Source: Gordonia shandongensis DSM 45094 (lineage in GTDB: Bacteria; Actinomycetota; Actinomycetes; Mycobacteriales; Mycobacteriaceae). Taken from it: 64,000 nt of DNA. Positions 19,846 to 28,691 of the stretch are shown one piece after another. Every line of letters begins with the position of its first letter. Positions within the stretch are counted from its first letter, which is position 1. The DNA is taken from positions 45,323 to 109,322 of the forward strand of contig NZ_AUHE01000016.1 in NCBI RefSeq assembly GCF_000423025.1, read 5' to 3'. The position numbers and the translations under genes were made by a program. The notes beneath the pieces were generated by a model that made no database searches, was not told where the DNA came from, and saw only the letters and a program-made list of their open reading frames with translations.

Positions 19846-20151
19846 ATGGAACTCGCTGCAGTCGACATCCTGGCTCGGTCGTCGACGACCACCAGTGTGA
19901 GCCTGGTCGGATACATCATCATCGGCGCGCTGGCCGGCTGGATCGCGGGAAAGATCGTCAAGGGCGGCGGGGCCGGTGTCCTGATGAACACGGTCATCGG
20001 CGTGGTCGGCGCCCTTCTGGGCGGATTCCTGCTCAGCTTCGCGTTCGACACCGCCGGCGGGGGATGGTGGTTCACCTTCTTCACCGCGATCCTCGGTTCG
20101 GTGATCCTGCTGTGGCTCGTCGGCCTCGTGCAGAAGAACAAGGCGGGCTGA
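19846..20151 (+). CDS. GlsB/YeaQ/YmgE-family membrane protein
   Basis: A 101-residue protein with three hydrophobic, glycine-rich helices (YIIIGALAGWIAGKIVKGGG, then VIGVVGALLGGFLLSFAF, then ILGSVILLWLVGLV). This is the transglycosylase-associated or stress-response membrane family; its molecular function is unknown. ATG 19846 follows GGAAGGA. The in-frame upstream ATG at 19801 lacks a ribosome site. Confidence 0.85.
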   Translation: MELAAVDILARSSTTTSVSLVGYIIIGALAGWIAGKIVKGGGAGVLMNTVIGVVGALLGGFLLSFAFDTAGGGWWFTFFTAILGSVILLWLVGLVQKNKAG

Positions 20152-20232
20152 CGCGGGGCGGCCCGGAAGTGAGCTCGATGACCCGAATGTGACCTCGGGG
20201 TCTCGACTCGGCTGCTTCGGGGCGGAGACGAG

Positions 20233-20267
20233 GTGAACGGGGCCCAGACTGGATGGGCCCCGTTCAC
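20233..20267 (+). terminator. Strong 14-bp hairpin before a secreted-protein gene
   Basis: GTGAACGGGGCCCA pairs perfectly with TGGGCCCCGTTCAC around a 7-nt loop, followed by the pyrimidine run TCCTCTCC. It sits 82 bp after the GlsB gene and ends 20 bp before the next start. It may terminate the GlsB message, or fold in the leader of the downstream gene. Confidence 0.6.
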
Positions 20268-20287
20268 TCCTCTCCCCGGAGGTCATC

Positions 20288-21091
20288 ATGGCTCCCACCA
20301 GGTATTCCATCATCGACCGTGTCGGCATCGATCGTGCCGGCCGCCGCGGACGGCGCCGCCTCCGATTCGGTCTCGCCGCCGTGGCGGCCTCGGCCGCCCT
20401 CCTGGCCGGATCGGTGACGACGCCCGCCGCGCAGGCGGCACCCGCCGCTGACGCGGCTGCGGCCGAGGCCGCCGATGCGGCGGCGGCCAAGGCCGCGCTC
20501 GACGGCATCGCCCCGCGGCCCACGGATGCCGCCGATGTGGTCAGCGGCATCGAGGCCGCCAATGCGATCCTCAAGAAGCTCGGCATCACCCCGTTCACGC
20601 CGACGGTCGGCGCCTGCACCGACTTCACCCTCGCTCCGGCGCTCGGCGGCGCCATGCCCGGCCCCAACACGCCGTTGGTCGGCGATCTCAGTATCGGCAA
20701 GTACCTCGACGTCAACCTGGTCAAGAGCGGTGAGGTTCTCTACGGCTTCGTGCCGGTCGGGGTCTACGCGGACTCGGGCGACAAGAAGGGGATGCAGGTC
20801 GCCTGGTTCAACGTCAACACCTTCACGGGCGGCCTGGGTGAGCCGATGGACGGTCTGGCCGAGACCATCATCGACGTCGCGGTGCAGCGCGCTCCGCTGG
20901 GGACCGTCGTTCCGGGCGGAATTCGAGCGGCGTTGAAGAGCGCGCTCAGCTTCCTCCCGTCGAACGGGGTGCGCGGTGGTCTGGTGCAGACCGGCGAGGG
21001 CACGGTCCTGTCGGCGATCTACGGCACGGTGCGCAAGGGCGATGCGACCTGCTTCTTCTTCCCGTCGTTGGGCATCGCAACTGTGAAGTAG
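20288..21091 (+). CDS. Secreted protein of unknown function
   Basis: A 267-residue protein with a clear Sec signal: basic start (RRGRRRLRFG), hydrophobic stretch and a cleavage site after TTPAAQA near residue 51. An Ala/Asp-rich linker follows, then a folded region of about 190 residues with two cysteines (GACTDF and ATCFFFP) that may form a disulfide. I do not recognise the family with certainty; similar secreted proteins occur in Gordonia, Rhodococcus and mycobacteria. ATG follows CCGGAGG. A strong hairpin lies just upstream and a second just after the stop. Confidence 0.65.
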   Translation: MAPTRYSIIDRVGIDRAGRRGRRRLRFGLAAVAASAALLAGSVTTPAAQAAPAADAAAAEAADAAAAKAALDGIAPRPTDAADVVSGIEAANAILKKLGITPFTPTVGACTDFTLAPALGGAMPGPNTPLVGDLSIGKYLDVNLVKSGEVLYGFVPVGVYADSGDKKGMQVAWFNVNTFTGGLGEPMDGLAETIIDVAVQRAPLGTVVPGGIRAALKSALSFLPSNGVRGGLVQTGEGTVLSAIYGTVRKGDATCFFFPSLGIATVK

Positions 21092-21113
21092 CGCATGCCC
21101 CGCGGGGGATGCG
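21092..21113 (+). terminator. GC-rich hairpin after the secreted-protein gene
   Basis: CGCATGCCCC and GGGGGATGCG pair (with one mismatch) around a 2-base centre, beginning one base after the TAG stop. There is no T tract, which is common for actinobacterial terminators. Confidence 0.5.
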
Positions 21114-21241
21114 AGGTGTGGGCGATCCCACCGCTGCGTCATCGACACGAGTGCTTGCAATAGTTACCATTGGTGTGACATTCAAGTATGTCGGATTCGG
21201 GTCGTTGCCGAACCCGCCGGCGAGACGGAACGGAGGAGCCC

Positions 21242-21430
21242 ATGCCATTCGCACGCGAACTGCGGGCGCTCGCCGCCACCATCGCGCTGAGCGCCGTCGT
21301 CGCGATGTTGGCGGCGACCACCGACGGAGCCGACGCCGGCCGCGTCTTCGTGGTCTTCGTCATCAGCATGGCGTCGATCGGCTTCTTCACGATCACCGGC
21401 GCCTACTTCCGCGGACGCCAGCACCTCTGA
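21242..21430 (+). CDS. Small membrane protein
   Basis: A 62-residue protein with two hydrophobic helices (LRALAATIALSAVVAMLAA and VFVVFVISMASIGFFTI). ATG 21242 is preceded by GGAGG at 10 bp, so the longer frame from 21188 is rejected. Not recognised. Confidence 0.55.
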   Translation: MPFARELRALAATIALSAVVAMLAATTDGADAGRVFVVFVISMASIGFFTITGAYFRGRQHL

Positions 21431-21539
21431 CGGGCCGATCGGCCACGGATGCGGGACGCGCCCGCCGCCGCCGCGTAGAGTGACTCGATGACACGCGCAG
21501 CCGAGGGGGCTGTCGCACGGGGGAAGTCGAGGGGGAGTC

Positions 21540-21824
21540 GTGACCCGGGGGTCCACCACGCGCACACGTGCCGCACGCATCGGCGCCGCGGTGTTCGGCA
21601 TCGCTTACTTCGTCGGTTTCTGCTTCTACGCCTTCGGCGGCGACGGAACCAATCTGATCTTCGACAGCGACCGCGGTTCGGCCGGCTCTCTGGGCTGGAC
21701 CTTCGCCGCCGTCGCCGCCGGACTCGTCCTCATGGTGGCGGTCGCCGGGGTGGGGGCGGTGATCGGTCGCCTGGTCGACACGCTGGTCCACCCCGGGTCG
21801 CGGCGTCACGAGGCGTGCGGCTGA
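21540..21824 (+). CDS. Small two-helix membrane protein
   Basis: A 94-residue protein. Helix 1 is IGAAVFGIAYFVGFCFYAF, a polar loop rich in Asp and Gly follows, and helix 2 is FAAVAAGLVLMVAVAGVGAV. GTG 21540 follows a GGGGGAG site. It ends 4 bp before the convergent secreted-protein gene. Not recognised. Confidence 0.55.
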   Translation: MTRGSTTRTRAARIGAAVFGIAYFVGFCFYAFGGDGTNLIFDSDRGSAGSLGWTFAAVAAGLVLMVAVAGVGAVIGRLVDTLVHPGSRRHEACG

Positions 21825-21828
21825 CCGG

Positions 21829-22221
21829 TCAGGACGTCACGGCGCCGAGGCTCGGCGAGGCGGGGAAACCAACGAAGTTCCCGATGCCGACGGTGCCCCG
21901 ACCGGTCGTGACGACGGCGTCGGACTCGTACGGTGCCGACACGTAGCCGCTCTGCCCGGTCGCGAAGTTGATCCGGAACACCTGGATCGGATAGTGGAAG
22001 GTCCCGCTCGATGAGCGCGTGGCTCGCATCGCCAGGCGACCGTGCCCGTCGGGGGTCACCGCGAGCACCTCGGTGAGGGTGGGCTGATCTCCGAGGAGGA
22101 CGTTGAATCGTGTCGTCGGCGGCAGGTAGTGGGTCGACGCCTGGGCCGTCCCCGCGCCGACCGCAGTCGCGACGGCGGCCCCGGTCAGTACTGTCGCCGC
22201 GATGGTTCGTGTTCGTGACAT
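21829..22221 (-). CDS. Small secreted protein
   Basis: A 130-residue protein with a signal peptide (IAATVLTGAAVATAVGAG, cleavage after AQA near residue 28) and a beta-rich mature part of about 100 residues with no cysteines. ATG 22221 follows GAAGGAG. Function unknown; no recognised domain. Confidence 0.55.
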   Translation of the reverse strand: MSRTRTIAATVLTGAAVATAVGAGTAQASTHYLPPTTRFNVLLGDQPTLTEVLAVTPDGHGRLAMRATRSSSGTFHYPIQVFRINFATGQSGYVSAPYESDAVVTTGRGTVGIGNFVGFPASPSLGAVTS

Positions 22222-22315
22222 GGTCGAACTCCTTCGTCATGATGCGACGGTCGTGTCTCGGCCGACACAGAGTTCATCGTCGAGTGGCGGCACCGCGTTT
22301 CGGTGCCCGCGCGAG

Positions 22316-23962
22316 TCACTTCACGTAGTCGCGACCGTTCCAGTGGAGGTCCTCGGTGGTGATCGTCCCGCCGGCGCACGAGGGTTCGCAGTCGTTGGCC
22401 GATTGAACGATCACGTACCGGCCGTCGGCTCCCGGCCCCTTGAGGTCGGCGTAGTAGAACAGTCGCTTCCCGGTGTAGCCGGTGTGATCGACGCCGGGGT
22501 CGACGAATCCGGTCTTCGTGGGCGTGAGGACGACGACCCCGTTGTAGCGGCCGGGGTTGTAGCGGACGAACAGGTTGCCGGTCGCGTCGGTGGGCGGCGA
22601 CGGAAACTCGAGGTCGGTGCCGTAGACGCCGACGGTGGCGATCGGCAGGACGGTGCCGTCGGCCGTCACCGGGATGATGCAGCCCTGCTGCGTCCGGTCG
22701 ACCGGTGTCTCGAGCCGCAGGAAGACGCGGACGGTGCCCAGCGAGGGATGGCGGTAGTCGGTCTTGCCGAGGATCTTGCCGGTGCAGCGGGTGCTCGGCG
22801 GGGTGTCGGGCAGCACCGTCGAGGTGGGTGCGGTGGCCTGCGGCCCGGCGCAGCCGCAGACGATGATGCGGGAGATCGTCGCGCTGCCGCCGGTGCCGTC
22901 GACCGTCATCCGGTAGCCGGCCGAGTCGCCGCTCCCGGCGTCGAAGAGCACGGTGCGGCGGCCGTTGGTCGTGGAGTCGGAGATCGGCTCGCCGTACACG
23001 TCTCGAGCCTGGTCGACGGTGCTGCCGGCGCCGACACCGTCGATGGTCATGCTGCTCTCGGGGCGGATCTCGACGAGCCGACCGTCGCGGAACGCCCAGT
23101 CGCAGTCGTGCCAGTGGATGATCGTCAGATCGCCGTCGGCGCGTGAGCTGTCGGGGAAGTCGGCGTGTTCGCGACGGATGTCGTCGAGGGAGTCGCCGAG
23201 GGCGATGCCGGCGTAGGCGCCGCCGTTGAGCTTGGTGCTCGCCGAACGATCCTGGGTGGCGAGCAGTCGGCGGGCGAGCTGGTCGCCGTTGGCGGCGCCG
23301 ACGAACAGTCCGTCGGCGGCGTCGGCGATGCACCGCAGTTGATCGCTGGCCTCGCCGGTGGTCTTGAATCCGACGGTCGAGATCGACAGCTCGGGGTGGG
23401 CGGCCCACAGCTCGCGGGCGACGTCGCACGGCGGGGTGCCGCAGGTGTCCTCGCCGTCGGAGATCAGCACGATCGACGCCGCCCCCGAATCGGGGAGGGC
23501 GGCGGCCGCGCGACGCAGTGATTCGGCGATCGGCGTGAAGCCGCGCGGCGTCACACCGTCGACGGCGGCCTTGGCCGAGCCCTTCTCCAGCGGGCCGAGG
23601 GGGACGAGGTCGGTCACGTCGCGGCAGCCCGCGGCGCGCTCGGTCGGTGCATTCCCGGTGCCGGTGCCGTAGGTGAGCACGGCCAACCGCGATCCGGCGG
23701 GGACGGCGTCGATGAGGCCGGTCGCCGCGCTCTTCGCGGCGTCGATCCGCGGTCCGGGGGCGTCGTCGGCCCGCATGGAGTCGGACGCGTCGATGATCAG
23801 CGCGGTCGGCGCGATCAGCGTGGTCGGCGGTTGCGTGGCGGGCGCCGTGCGCACCGCGGTCCCGGTGACGCTGCAGGCCCCCAGGGCAAGGGCGCACAGC
23901 AGCGCGACGGCGACGGTGGCGACGGTGGCGAGCGGACCGGACGGGCGAGAGAGGTGGCGCAC
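22316..23962 (-). CDS. VWA-domain lipoprotein
   Basis: A 548-residue protein. The N-terminus is a lipoprotein signal with lipobox LGAC (Cys near residue 30). A von Willebrand A domain covers about 50-230, with MIDAS start IIDASDSM (DXSXS) and ISDGEDTC. The C-terminal half (about 260-548) has no domain I recognise and contains several cysteine pairs. GTG 23962 is the start. VWA lipoproteins bind partners through a metal ion at the cell surface; the partner is unknown. It is divergent from the cold-shock gene. Confidence 0.75.
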   Translation of the reverse strand: MRHLSRPSGPLATVATVAVALLCALALGACSVTGTAVRTAPATQPPTTLIAPTALIIDASDSMRADDAPGPRIDAAKSAATGLIDAVPAGSRLAVLTYGTGTGNAPTERAAGCRDVTDLVPLGPLEKGSAKAAVDGVTPRGFTPIAESLRRAAAALPDSGAASIVLISDGEDTCGTPPCDVARELWAAHPELSISTVGFKTTGEASDQLRCIADAADGLFVGAANGDQLARRLLATQDRSASTKLNGGAYAGIALGDSLDDIRREHADFPDSSRADGDLTIIHWHDCDWAFRDGRLVEIRPESSMTIDGVGAGSTVDQARDVYGEPISDSTTNGRRTVLFDAGSGDSAGYRMTVDGTGGSATISRIIVCGCAGPQATAPTSTVLPDTPPSTRCTGKILGKTDYRHPSLGTVRVFLRLETPVDRTQQGCIIPVTADGTVLPIATVGVYGTDLEFPSPPTDATGNLFVRYNPGRYNGVVVLTPTKTGFVDPGVDHTGYTGKRLFYYADLKGPGADGRYVIVQSANDCEPSCAGGTITTEDLHWNGRDYVK

Positions 23963-24135
23963 GGGACAACCGTAGGAACCTCGGCGGCGTCGCGACGGAC
24001 TTCCGGTTGCGATTCATCTGTCTGGACGCACATCCGGTGGGTTCATCGTGCCGGGTAGGGCATAGTGATCAGGGAGAGTTCGTCGGGCGGGCAAGGGGTC
24101 CGCGGTGTGGGCGTTCTTCGAAAGAGAGAGAGTGT

Positions 24136-24639
24136 GTGGTGGCTGTCAACGGCAAGGTCGTGCATTTCGACACGAATCGTGGGTTCGGATTCCTGGCGCC
24201 GACCGATGGTGGGGACGATGTGTTCCTGCACATCAACGACGTGAACATCGATGAGACGCAGTTGCGTCCGGGCGCCGAGGTCGAGTTCGACGTCGAAGAC
24301 ACCGAGCGCGGGTCGAAGGCGTTGAACGTCAAGGTCACCAAGGAGGCCCCGGAGGGCGAGTCGCCGGCCGCCGAGCGCGCCGCGCGGCGCGAGGAGACCC
24401 GCGGACGCTTCGGCGACCGCAACGACCGCCATGACCGCGGTGATCGCCACGACCGTGGCGACCGTCGCGGGCGCGACGATCGCGGCTCGCGCCGGTTCAC
24501 CCCGCGCGGCGGCAGCCTGTTCACGGAGTTCACCGAGCTGCTCCTCGACTCGGCGCCCGATCTGACCGCCCGCCAGATCACGTCGATCCGGTCGCGGCTG
24601 CTCGACCTGTCGTCGCAGCGTGGCTGGTCGAACGATTAA
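24136..24639 (+). CDS. Cold-shock-domain protein with long charged tail
   Basis: A 167-residue protein. The cold-shock domain covers residues 1-70, with RNA-binding motifs GFGFLAP and [10 protein letters not shown] low-complexity linker follows (about 75-120; repeats such as [20 protein letters not shown]). A C-terminal region (about 125-167) ending [13 protein letters not shown] has a helical look. Single-domain Csps are about 67 residues; this longer form occurs in actinobacteria. The start is GTG 24136 or 24139. The last 20 bp overlap the possible dgt start. Confidence 0.85.
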   Translation: MVAVNGKVVHFDTNRGFGFLAPTDGGDDVFLHINDVNIDETQLRPGAEVEFDVEDTERGSKALNVKVTKEAPEGESPAAERAARREETRGRFGDRNDRHDRGDRHDRGDRRGRDDRGSRRFTPRGGSLFTEFTELLLDSAPDLTARQITSIRSRLLDLSSQRGWSND

Positions 24640-25939
24640 CTCGCCTGCTGTGGATCGGGGAGCCGACCCGCCCTCGGCGATCTACGCCGCCCACGATCTG
24701 GAACGCCGGGTCGCCGAGTCGCCGAAGATCGCCGCGGGGCAGAACCCGGCCTCCGACCACCGCAGTGACTTCGCCCGTGACCGCGCCCGGGTCCTGCACA
24801 GTGCGGCGTTGCGGCGACTCGCGGACAAGACCCAGGTGGTCGGCCCTCGGGACGGCGACAACCCGCGGACCCGGCTCACCCATTCCCTCGAGGTGGGGCA
24901 GATCGGCCGCGGCATCGCGGTCGGGCTCGGCTGCGATCCCGATCTGGTGGAGCTCGCCGGCCTCGCTCACGACATCGGGCATCCGCCGTACGGGCACAAC
25001 GGTGAGCGGGCCCTGGAGGAGGTGGCGCGCGACCGCGGCGGCTTCGAGGGCAATGCGCAGAACCTGCGGATCCTCACCTCGCTGGAACCGAAGATCGTCG
25101 ACCCGGACGGGGCGAGTGCGGGGTTGAACCTCACTCGGGCCGCTCTCGACGCGACGCTGAAGTATCCGTGGTCGAGGTCGGCGCCGGGGACCAAGTACGG
25201 CGCGTACGTGGAGGACGAGCCGGCGTTGGAGTGGGTCCGCGCGGGTGCCCCGGAGGGGCGCCGGTGTCTGGAGGCCCAGGTGATGGACTGGTCGGACGAC
25301 GTCGCGTACTCGGTGCACGATCTCGAGGACGGCGTGATCGGCGGGCGCATCGACCTGCGGCAGCTCGGTTCCCCCGACGATCAGCGGGTGTTGGCCGAAC
25401 TGGGCATGCGGTACTTCGACGGTCTGGACTCCGCTCCGCTCGTCGACGCCGCGCAGCGACTGTCCGAGATGGAGATCTTCGCGTCGCTCGGGACGTTCGA
25501 CGGGTCGCTCGACTCGTTCGTGCGGCTCAAGCGGATGACGAGTGAGCTGATCGGGCGGTTCGCGTCGTCGGCCATCACCGCGACGCGGGCGGTGCAGGGC
25601 GCTGTGCCGCTGTGTCGGTACGACGCCGACCTGTCGGTGCCTGCGGATGTGGCCGCGGAGGTCGCGGTCCTCAAGACCGTGGCGCTGCGGTTCATCTTCT
25701 CCGACCCGAGTCACCGGGCGAAACAGGATCGGCAGCGCGAGCGGATCCACCGGGTCGCCGAGATGCTGCTGGTGACGGCGCCCGGCGGACTCGACCCGAT
25801 CTTCGCGACGCGCTGGGCCGCCGCGGGCGACGACGACGAGCGCATGCGCGTGGTGGTCGACCAGATCGCATCGATGACCGAGGGGCGGTTGGAGCGGCTC
25901 GACAAGTCGAGCGCGGACGTGCAGGCCACCCTCGGCTGA
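24620..25939 (+). CDS. dgt: Deoxyguanosinetriphosphate triphosphohydrolase-like protein
   Basis: A 439-residue HD-domain dNTP triphosphohydrolase of the Dgt family, which cleaves dNTP to nucleoside and triphosphate and tunes dNTP pools. The HD-site residues are in [10 protein letters not shown] and [16 protein letters not shown], and a later Asp in [16 protein letters not shown]. Similarity to the M. tuberculosis protein is strong by eye. The start could be GTG 24620 (overlapping the upstream gene) or GTG 24650. In mycobacteria dnaG follows; here the conserved order ends. Confidence 0.92.
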   Translation: MAGRTINSPAVDRGADPPSAIYAAHDLERRVAESPKIAAGQNPASDHRSDFARDRARVLHSAALRRLADKTQVVGPRDGDNPRTRLTHSLEVGQIGRGIAVGLGCDPDLVELAGLAHDIGHPPYGHNGERALEEVARDRGGFEGNAQNLRILTSLEPKIVDPDGASAGLNLTRAALDATLKYPWSRSAPGTKYGAYVEDEPALEWVRAGAPEGRRCLEAQVMDWSDDVAYSVHDLEDGVIGGRIDLRQLGSPDDQRVLAELGMRYFDGLDSAPLVDAAQRLSEMEIFASLGTFDGSLDSFVRLKRMTSELIGRFASSAITATRAVQGAVPLCRYDADLSVPADVAAEVAVLKTVALRFIFSDPSHRAKQDRQRERIHRVAEMLLVTAPGGLDPIFATRWAAAGDDDERMRVVVDQIASMTEGRLERLDKSSADVQATLG

Positions 25940-26112
25940 TCCCTGCGCGTCAGCGCATCTTGTCTGTAATTGAGTAGGTGTGGATTCGACTGTGAACCAC
26001 TATCCTGCCCTTGTCGTGGGTGACACTCTCGCGGCCTGAGTGTGTTCGACCAGCACCGCTATCCGTCGCTGGGCACCAAGATGATTGAATCGGCCTGGCT
26101 TTCGTTCCTATC

Positions 26113-26497
26113 GTGGGCCTTGTCCGGCAGGGGCCGGACGATCCGGTGACCAGGGAAGAGCTGAAAGAGATCGTTCCTGAAATGAGTGATGGTCAGGCGG
26201 CGAAGTACGTCGGCCCGTTGAACGAGGCAATGCTTGGGGGATATCAACACTCCGTCGCGGCAGGCTGCTTTCATCGCTACTCTGGCCGTCGAATCCGACA
26301 GATTCCAGACCTTTGAGGAGTACGCTTTCAAGGTATCAACGTGGTACTGGAATAATCGAGACTTGACCTCCTTGGCCGACAAGAATGACTTCAGGCTCTT
26401 GTCGGTCCGTGTGAACGGCGACGCTGGCGGCGGACTTCCGAATGCCTGGGTTGCCCGTAACGGTTACTATCAAAAGGGAATGCAGGTGCTATCGTGA
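26113..26497 (+). pseudogene. GH19 chitinase/lysozyme-like gene, frameshifted and deleted
   Basis: Two overlapping frames together resemble a phage-type GH19 endolysin. The first encodes VTREELKEIVPEMSDGQAAK then YVGPLNEAM (26146-26235). The second encodes INTPSRQAAFIATLAVESD then FQTFEEYAF (from about 26240) and runs on to WYWNNRDLTSLADKNDF. The switch near 26235 is a single-base frameshift. The central catalytic segment usual in this family (the EGRxDLGNTxPGDGxxFKGRGxIQLTGR region) is missing, so FEEYAF jumps to the C-terminal helix. The gene is therefore dead by two lesions. The downstream lipoprotein overlaps its end by 4 bp. Local GC is lower than the flanks. Confidence 0.65.
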
Positions 26498-27009
26498 TCC
26501 CTCGTATGAGAGTAGCCTGTTGCGGTCTGTTCATCCTCGTCGCGACTGCTATCGCTGGGTGTTCGGGGACCTCGGGCCCGGCCAGTAGTGCGGGCTCGTC
26601 GGATACCGGAACAACGCTTCTAGCGTCCACCACCGATGCCTTGCGCGTCGACAGAACGTATCCGACGAAGCAGGAGGTCGAGACCAGGATCCTTGGCCTG
26701 TGGGGCACCAGCACAGCCGGGGAGACGTTCTTCAAGGACAAGACGTTCGTGGTCAAGAACCCTAGTGGCGGGGGGGGGGGGGTCTGGGAGGTATACGCTG
26801 GGGAACAGGCCAAATCGCGCTCCAACCCCGCCTACTCAGGCGTCGTTCTAGCTCTCTCGGACGCCACCTACGTCGATGCTGACGATGCTAAAGCTCACGC
26901 GTCGGCCGACTCCAGGACAACTATGGATTACGCCGTGATTTCAATCGACAAGAATCGGGTAAACCTGACCTACCTCCCGAGAGGGAAAACGATCGTCTGG
27001 ACGCGTTGA
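26494..27009 (+). CDS. Lipoprotein with a 13-G tract
   Basis: A 171-residue predicted lipoprotein: hydrophobic signal FILVATAIAGCSG with lipobox AGC at Cys23. A Ser/Gly/Thr-rich linker follows, then a domain of about 120 residues (from TYPTKQEVETRILGLWG) ending LTYLPRGKTIVWTR. Not recognised. GTG overlaps the stop of the GH19 remnant by 4 bp, suggesting they were once co-expressed. A run of 13 G (26770-26782) inside the gene encodes part of SGGGGGVW; a change of one G would truncate the protein. Base composition is less GC-rich than the flanks. Confidence 0.6.
   Translation: MIPRMRVACCGLFILVATAIAGCSGTSGPASSAGSSDTGTTLLASTTDALRVDRTYPTKQEVETRILGLWGTSTAGETFFKDKTFVVKNPSGGGGGVWEVYAGEQAKSRSNPAYSGVVLALSDATYVDADDAKAHASADSRTTMDYAVISIDKNRVNLTYLPRGKTIVWTR
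26770..26782 (+). repeat. Homopolymer of 13 G inside the lipoprotein gene
   Basis: Thirteen consecutive G follow GTGGC at codon 93. Long homopolymers slip during replication, giving on/off frames, and are also a common sequencing-error site. As given, the frame is open. Confidence 0.9.
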
Positions 27010-27339
27010 CCCCGCTGTCCGCTGATGAGCTATCGAGAAGTGCACGTTAAGTGGATTGCGAAAGAATCCAACCCATCTGTAACGAGCTGTACTGATCAGG
27101 GACGACCAGGGACGTTGATTGAACACGCTACGGACTAGGAGTCAAGACCTTACGGACGTGCTGGATGAGTTCTTACTCCTGGAACTGCGGCAGCCGCATG
27201 AACCACCCAGGCGGTCGGCGCTTCCACTTCTGAGAGCCGGGCGGATGCGAAATGGCAGTCTGGCAGCTGAACGCCTGACCGCGCCCAGAACTGACTAGCG
27301 GCCTGCACTGGGTGATCGGTGGATGGCCGAGTTCGTGAG
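27010..27339. other. No intact gene; decayed region
   Basis: No convincing coding frame, RNA gene or terminator is seen in these 330 bp. Base composition and short broken frames suggest decayed mobile DNA between the lipoprotein gene and the IS256 remnant. Confidence 0.5.
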
Positions 27340-27531
27340 GGTTGGTCAGGGCATCATCGGACGAGGTCGCCGACGAGGTCGCCAAATGGCAGACTCGCGA
27401 CCCCGAGGCCCGCCGTGCGCGGAACTGCGCAAACGTGGGGTCGAGGACCTCCTGATCGCGTGCTGCGACGGCCTGACCGGGTTTGCCGAGGCCGTGGAGG
27501 CGACCCGGCCGCTGGCGGCCGTTCAGACGCG
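27340..27531 (+). pseudogene. IS256-family transposase remnant
   Basis: The frame around 27414-27528 encodes [18 protein letters not shown] then [18 protein letters not shown], which matches the catalytic-core signature of IS256 transposases (NRGV-D--IA--DGL-GF-EAI). Just before it, in another frame, [14 protein letters not shown] (from 27360) looks like an earlier part of the same family. A frameshift and an internal deletion join them. A 12-bp direct repeat GACGAGGTCGCC occurs twice at 27360. Similarity ends within a few bases of the stop of the MFS gene, so the right part of the IS is gone. Confidence 0.72.
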
Positions 27532-27533
27532 CG

Positions 27534-28691
27534 TCAGCGCCGAGAGAGCAGTCCCATCCGGAGTTGTCCGGCCCGCAGGAGGGCCGATCCGGCGGCCGCG
27601 GCGGCGAGGACGACGATGGGTGCGGTGATCCCGACGGACGGTTCCACCGCCCGCAGCAGCACCGGCAGACCGAAGCCGAGGTAGGTGCCGACGTAGAACA
27701 CGCCGGTCGCCAGGCCGAGGCCGGCGGCGGGTGCGAAGGTCTCGACGTCGAGCAGTCCCTCGCGGAGGCAGAGACCGTAGCCGGCGCCGAGGAGGACCGA
27801 CGCGAGGATGAACGCCTCGGGGCGCGGACTCGATCCGCCGGCGGCCACCACGGTGAATCCGGCGGCGACGAGGACGGCGCCGGCGATCCCGGCGCGCGGA
27901 CCCCACGTGCCGCGGCGTGCCGCGGTCTGGCTGACGACGCCCGACCCGAGCGCCAGGACGGCGGCGACGCCCGGCACCCAGGGGCCCTCGAAACTCGAGA
28001 CGCGGGCGGCCATCGTGACGACGGAGATCGTCACCGACGAGAACACCCACAGGCTCATCGGCAGGCTCGTCCACAGGGCGCGCGACAGACTCCGGTGGGG
28101 TGTCGTCGTCGCCGTGTCGGCTGCGGAGCCGGGCGGCCCGCGGTGCGTGTCGGGGAGTCGGAATCCGGCGATCACGGAGGCCAGCGAGGCGGCGACGGTG
28201 AGGACGAAGGGGGCCACGAGGGCGGCGTCGGCGGTGAACTGGGCGATGAGACCCGAGACGAGCGGGCCGACGGCGAAGCCGGCGGTGAGCGTGAGTCCGG
28301 CGAACACGGTGCCGCGCTGCCCGCCGATGTCGGCGGTCCAGGCGGTGCCCGCGCTGACGGCCAGCCCCACGCCGAGGCCGACGGCGAAGCGGCCGACGTA
28401 GACGCCCGGTTCGGTGTGCCACAGCAGCATCAGCAGGTTGCCGAGGGCGGCGCCGGTGGCGCCGGTGAGGACGACGGGGCGCCGCCCCACGCGGTCGGAG
28501 AGGCCGCCGCCGGTGAGCAGTCCGGGCAGGAGCCCGACGGCGTAGATCCCGAAGGCGCCCTCCAGGGCGGCGTCGCTGATCCCGCTGCGGTCGTGGAGGA
28601 CCGGCATCATGGCCACGAAGTGGTTCGTCGCCCATCCCGTCGTGAACAGCAGGGCCAGGACGGTCCACAGCCGGCGGTTCGCCGCGCTCAA
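27534..28691 (-). CDS. MFS transporter
   Basis: A 385-residue major facilitator protein with about 12 hydrophobic helices. The loop 2-3 signature is [13 protein letters not shown]. The DHA-type fold would suggest drug or metabolite export; the substrate is unknown. I start it at TTG 28691, which overlaps the helicase stop as TTGA, because the frame runs open far upstream only through the helicase gene. Translational coupling to the helicase is likely. The C-terminus abuts the IS256 remnant. Confidence 0.78.
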   Translation of the reverse strand: MSAANRRLWTVLALLFTTGWATNHFVAMMPVLHDRSGISDAALEGAFGIYAVGLLPGLLTGGGLSDRVGRRPVVLTGATGAALGNLLMLLWHTEPGVYVGRFAVGLGVGLAVSAGTAWTADIGGQRGTVFAGLTLTAGFAVGPLVSGLIAQFTADAALVAPFVLTVAASLASVIAGFRLPDTHRGPPGSAADTATTTPHRSLSRALWTSLPMSLWVFSSVTISVVTMAARVSSFEGPWVPGVAAVLALGSGVVSQTAARRGTWGPRAGIAGAVLVAAGFTVVAAGGSSPRPEAFILASVLLGAGYGLCLREGLLDVETFAPAAGLGLATGVFYVGTYLGFGLPVLLRAVEPSVGITAPIVVLAAAAAGSALLRAGQLRMGLLSRR

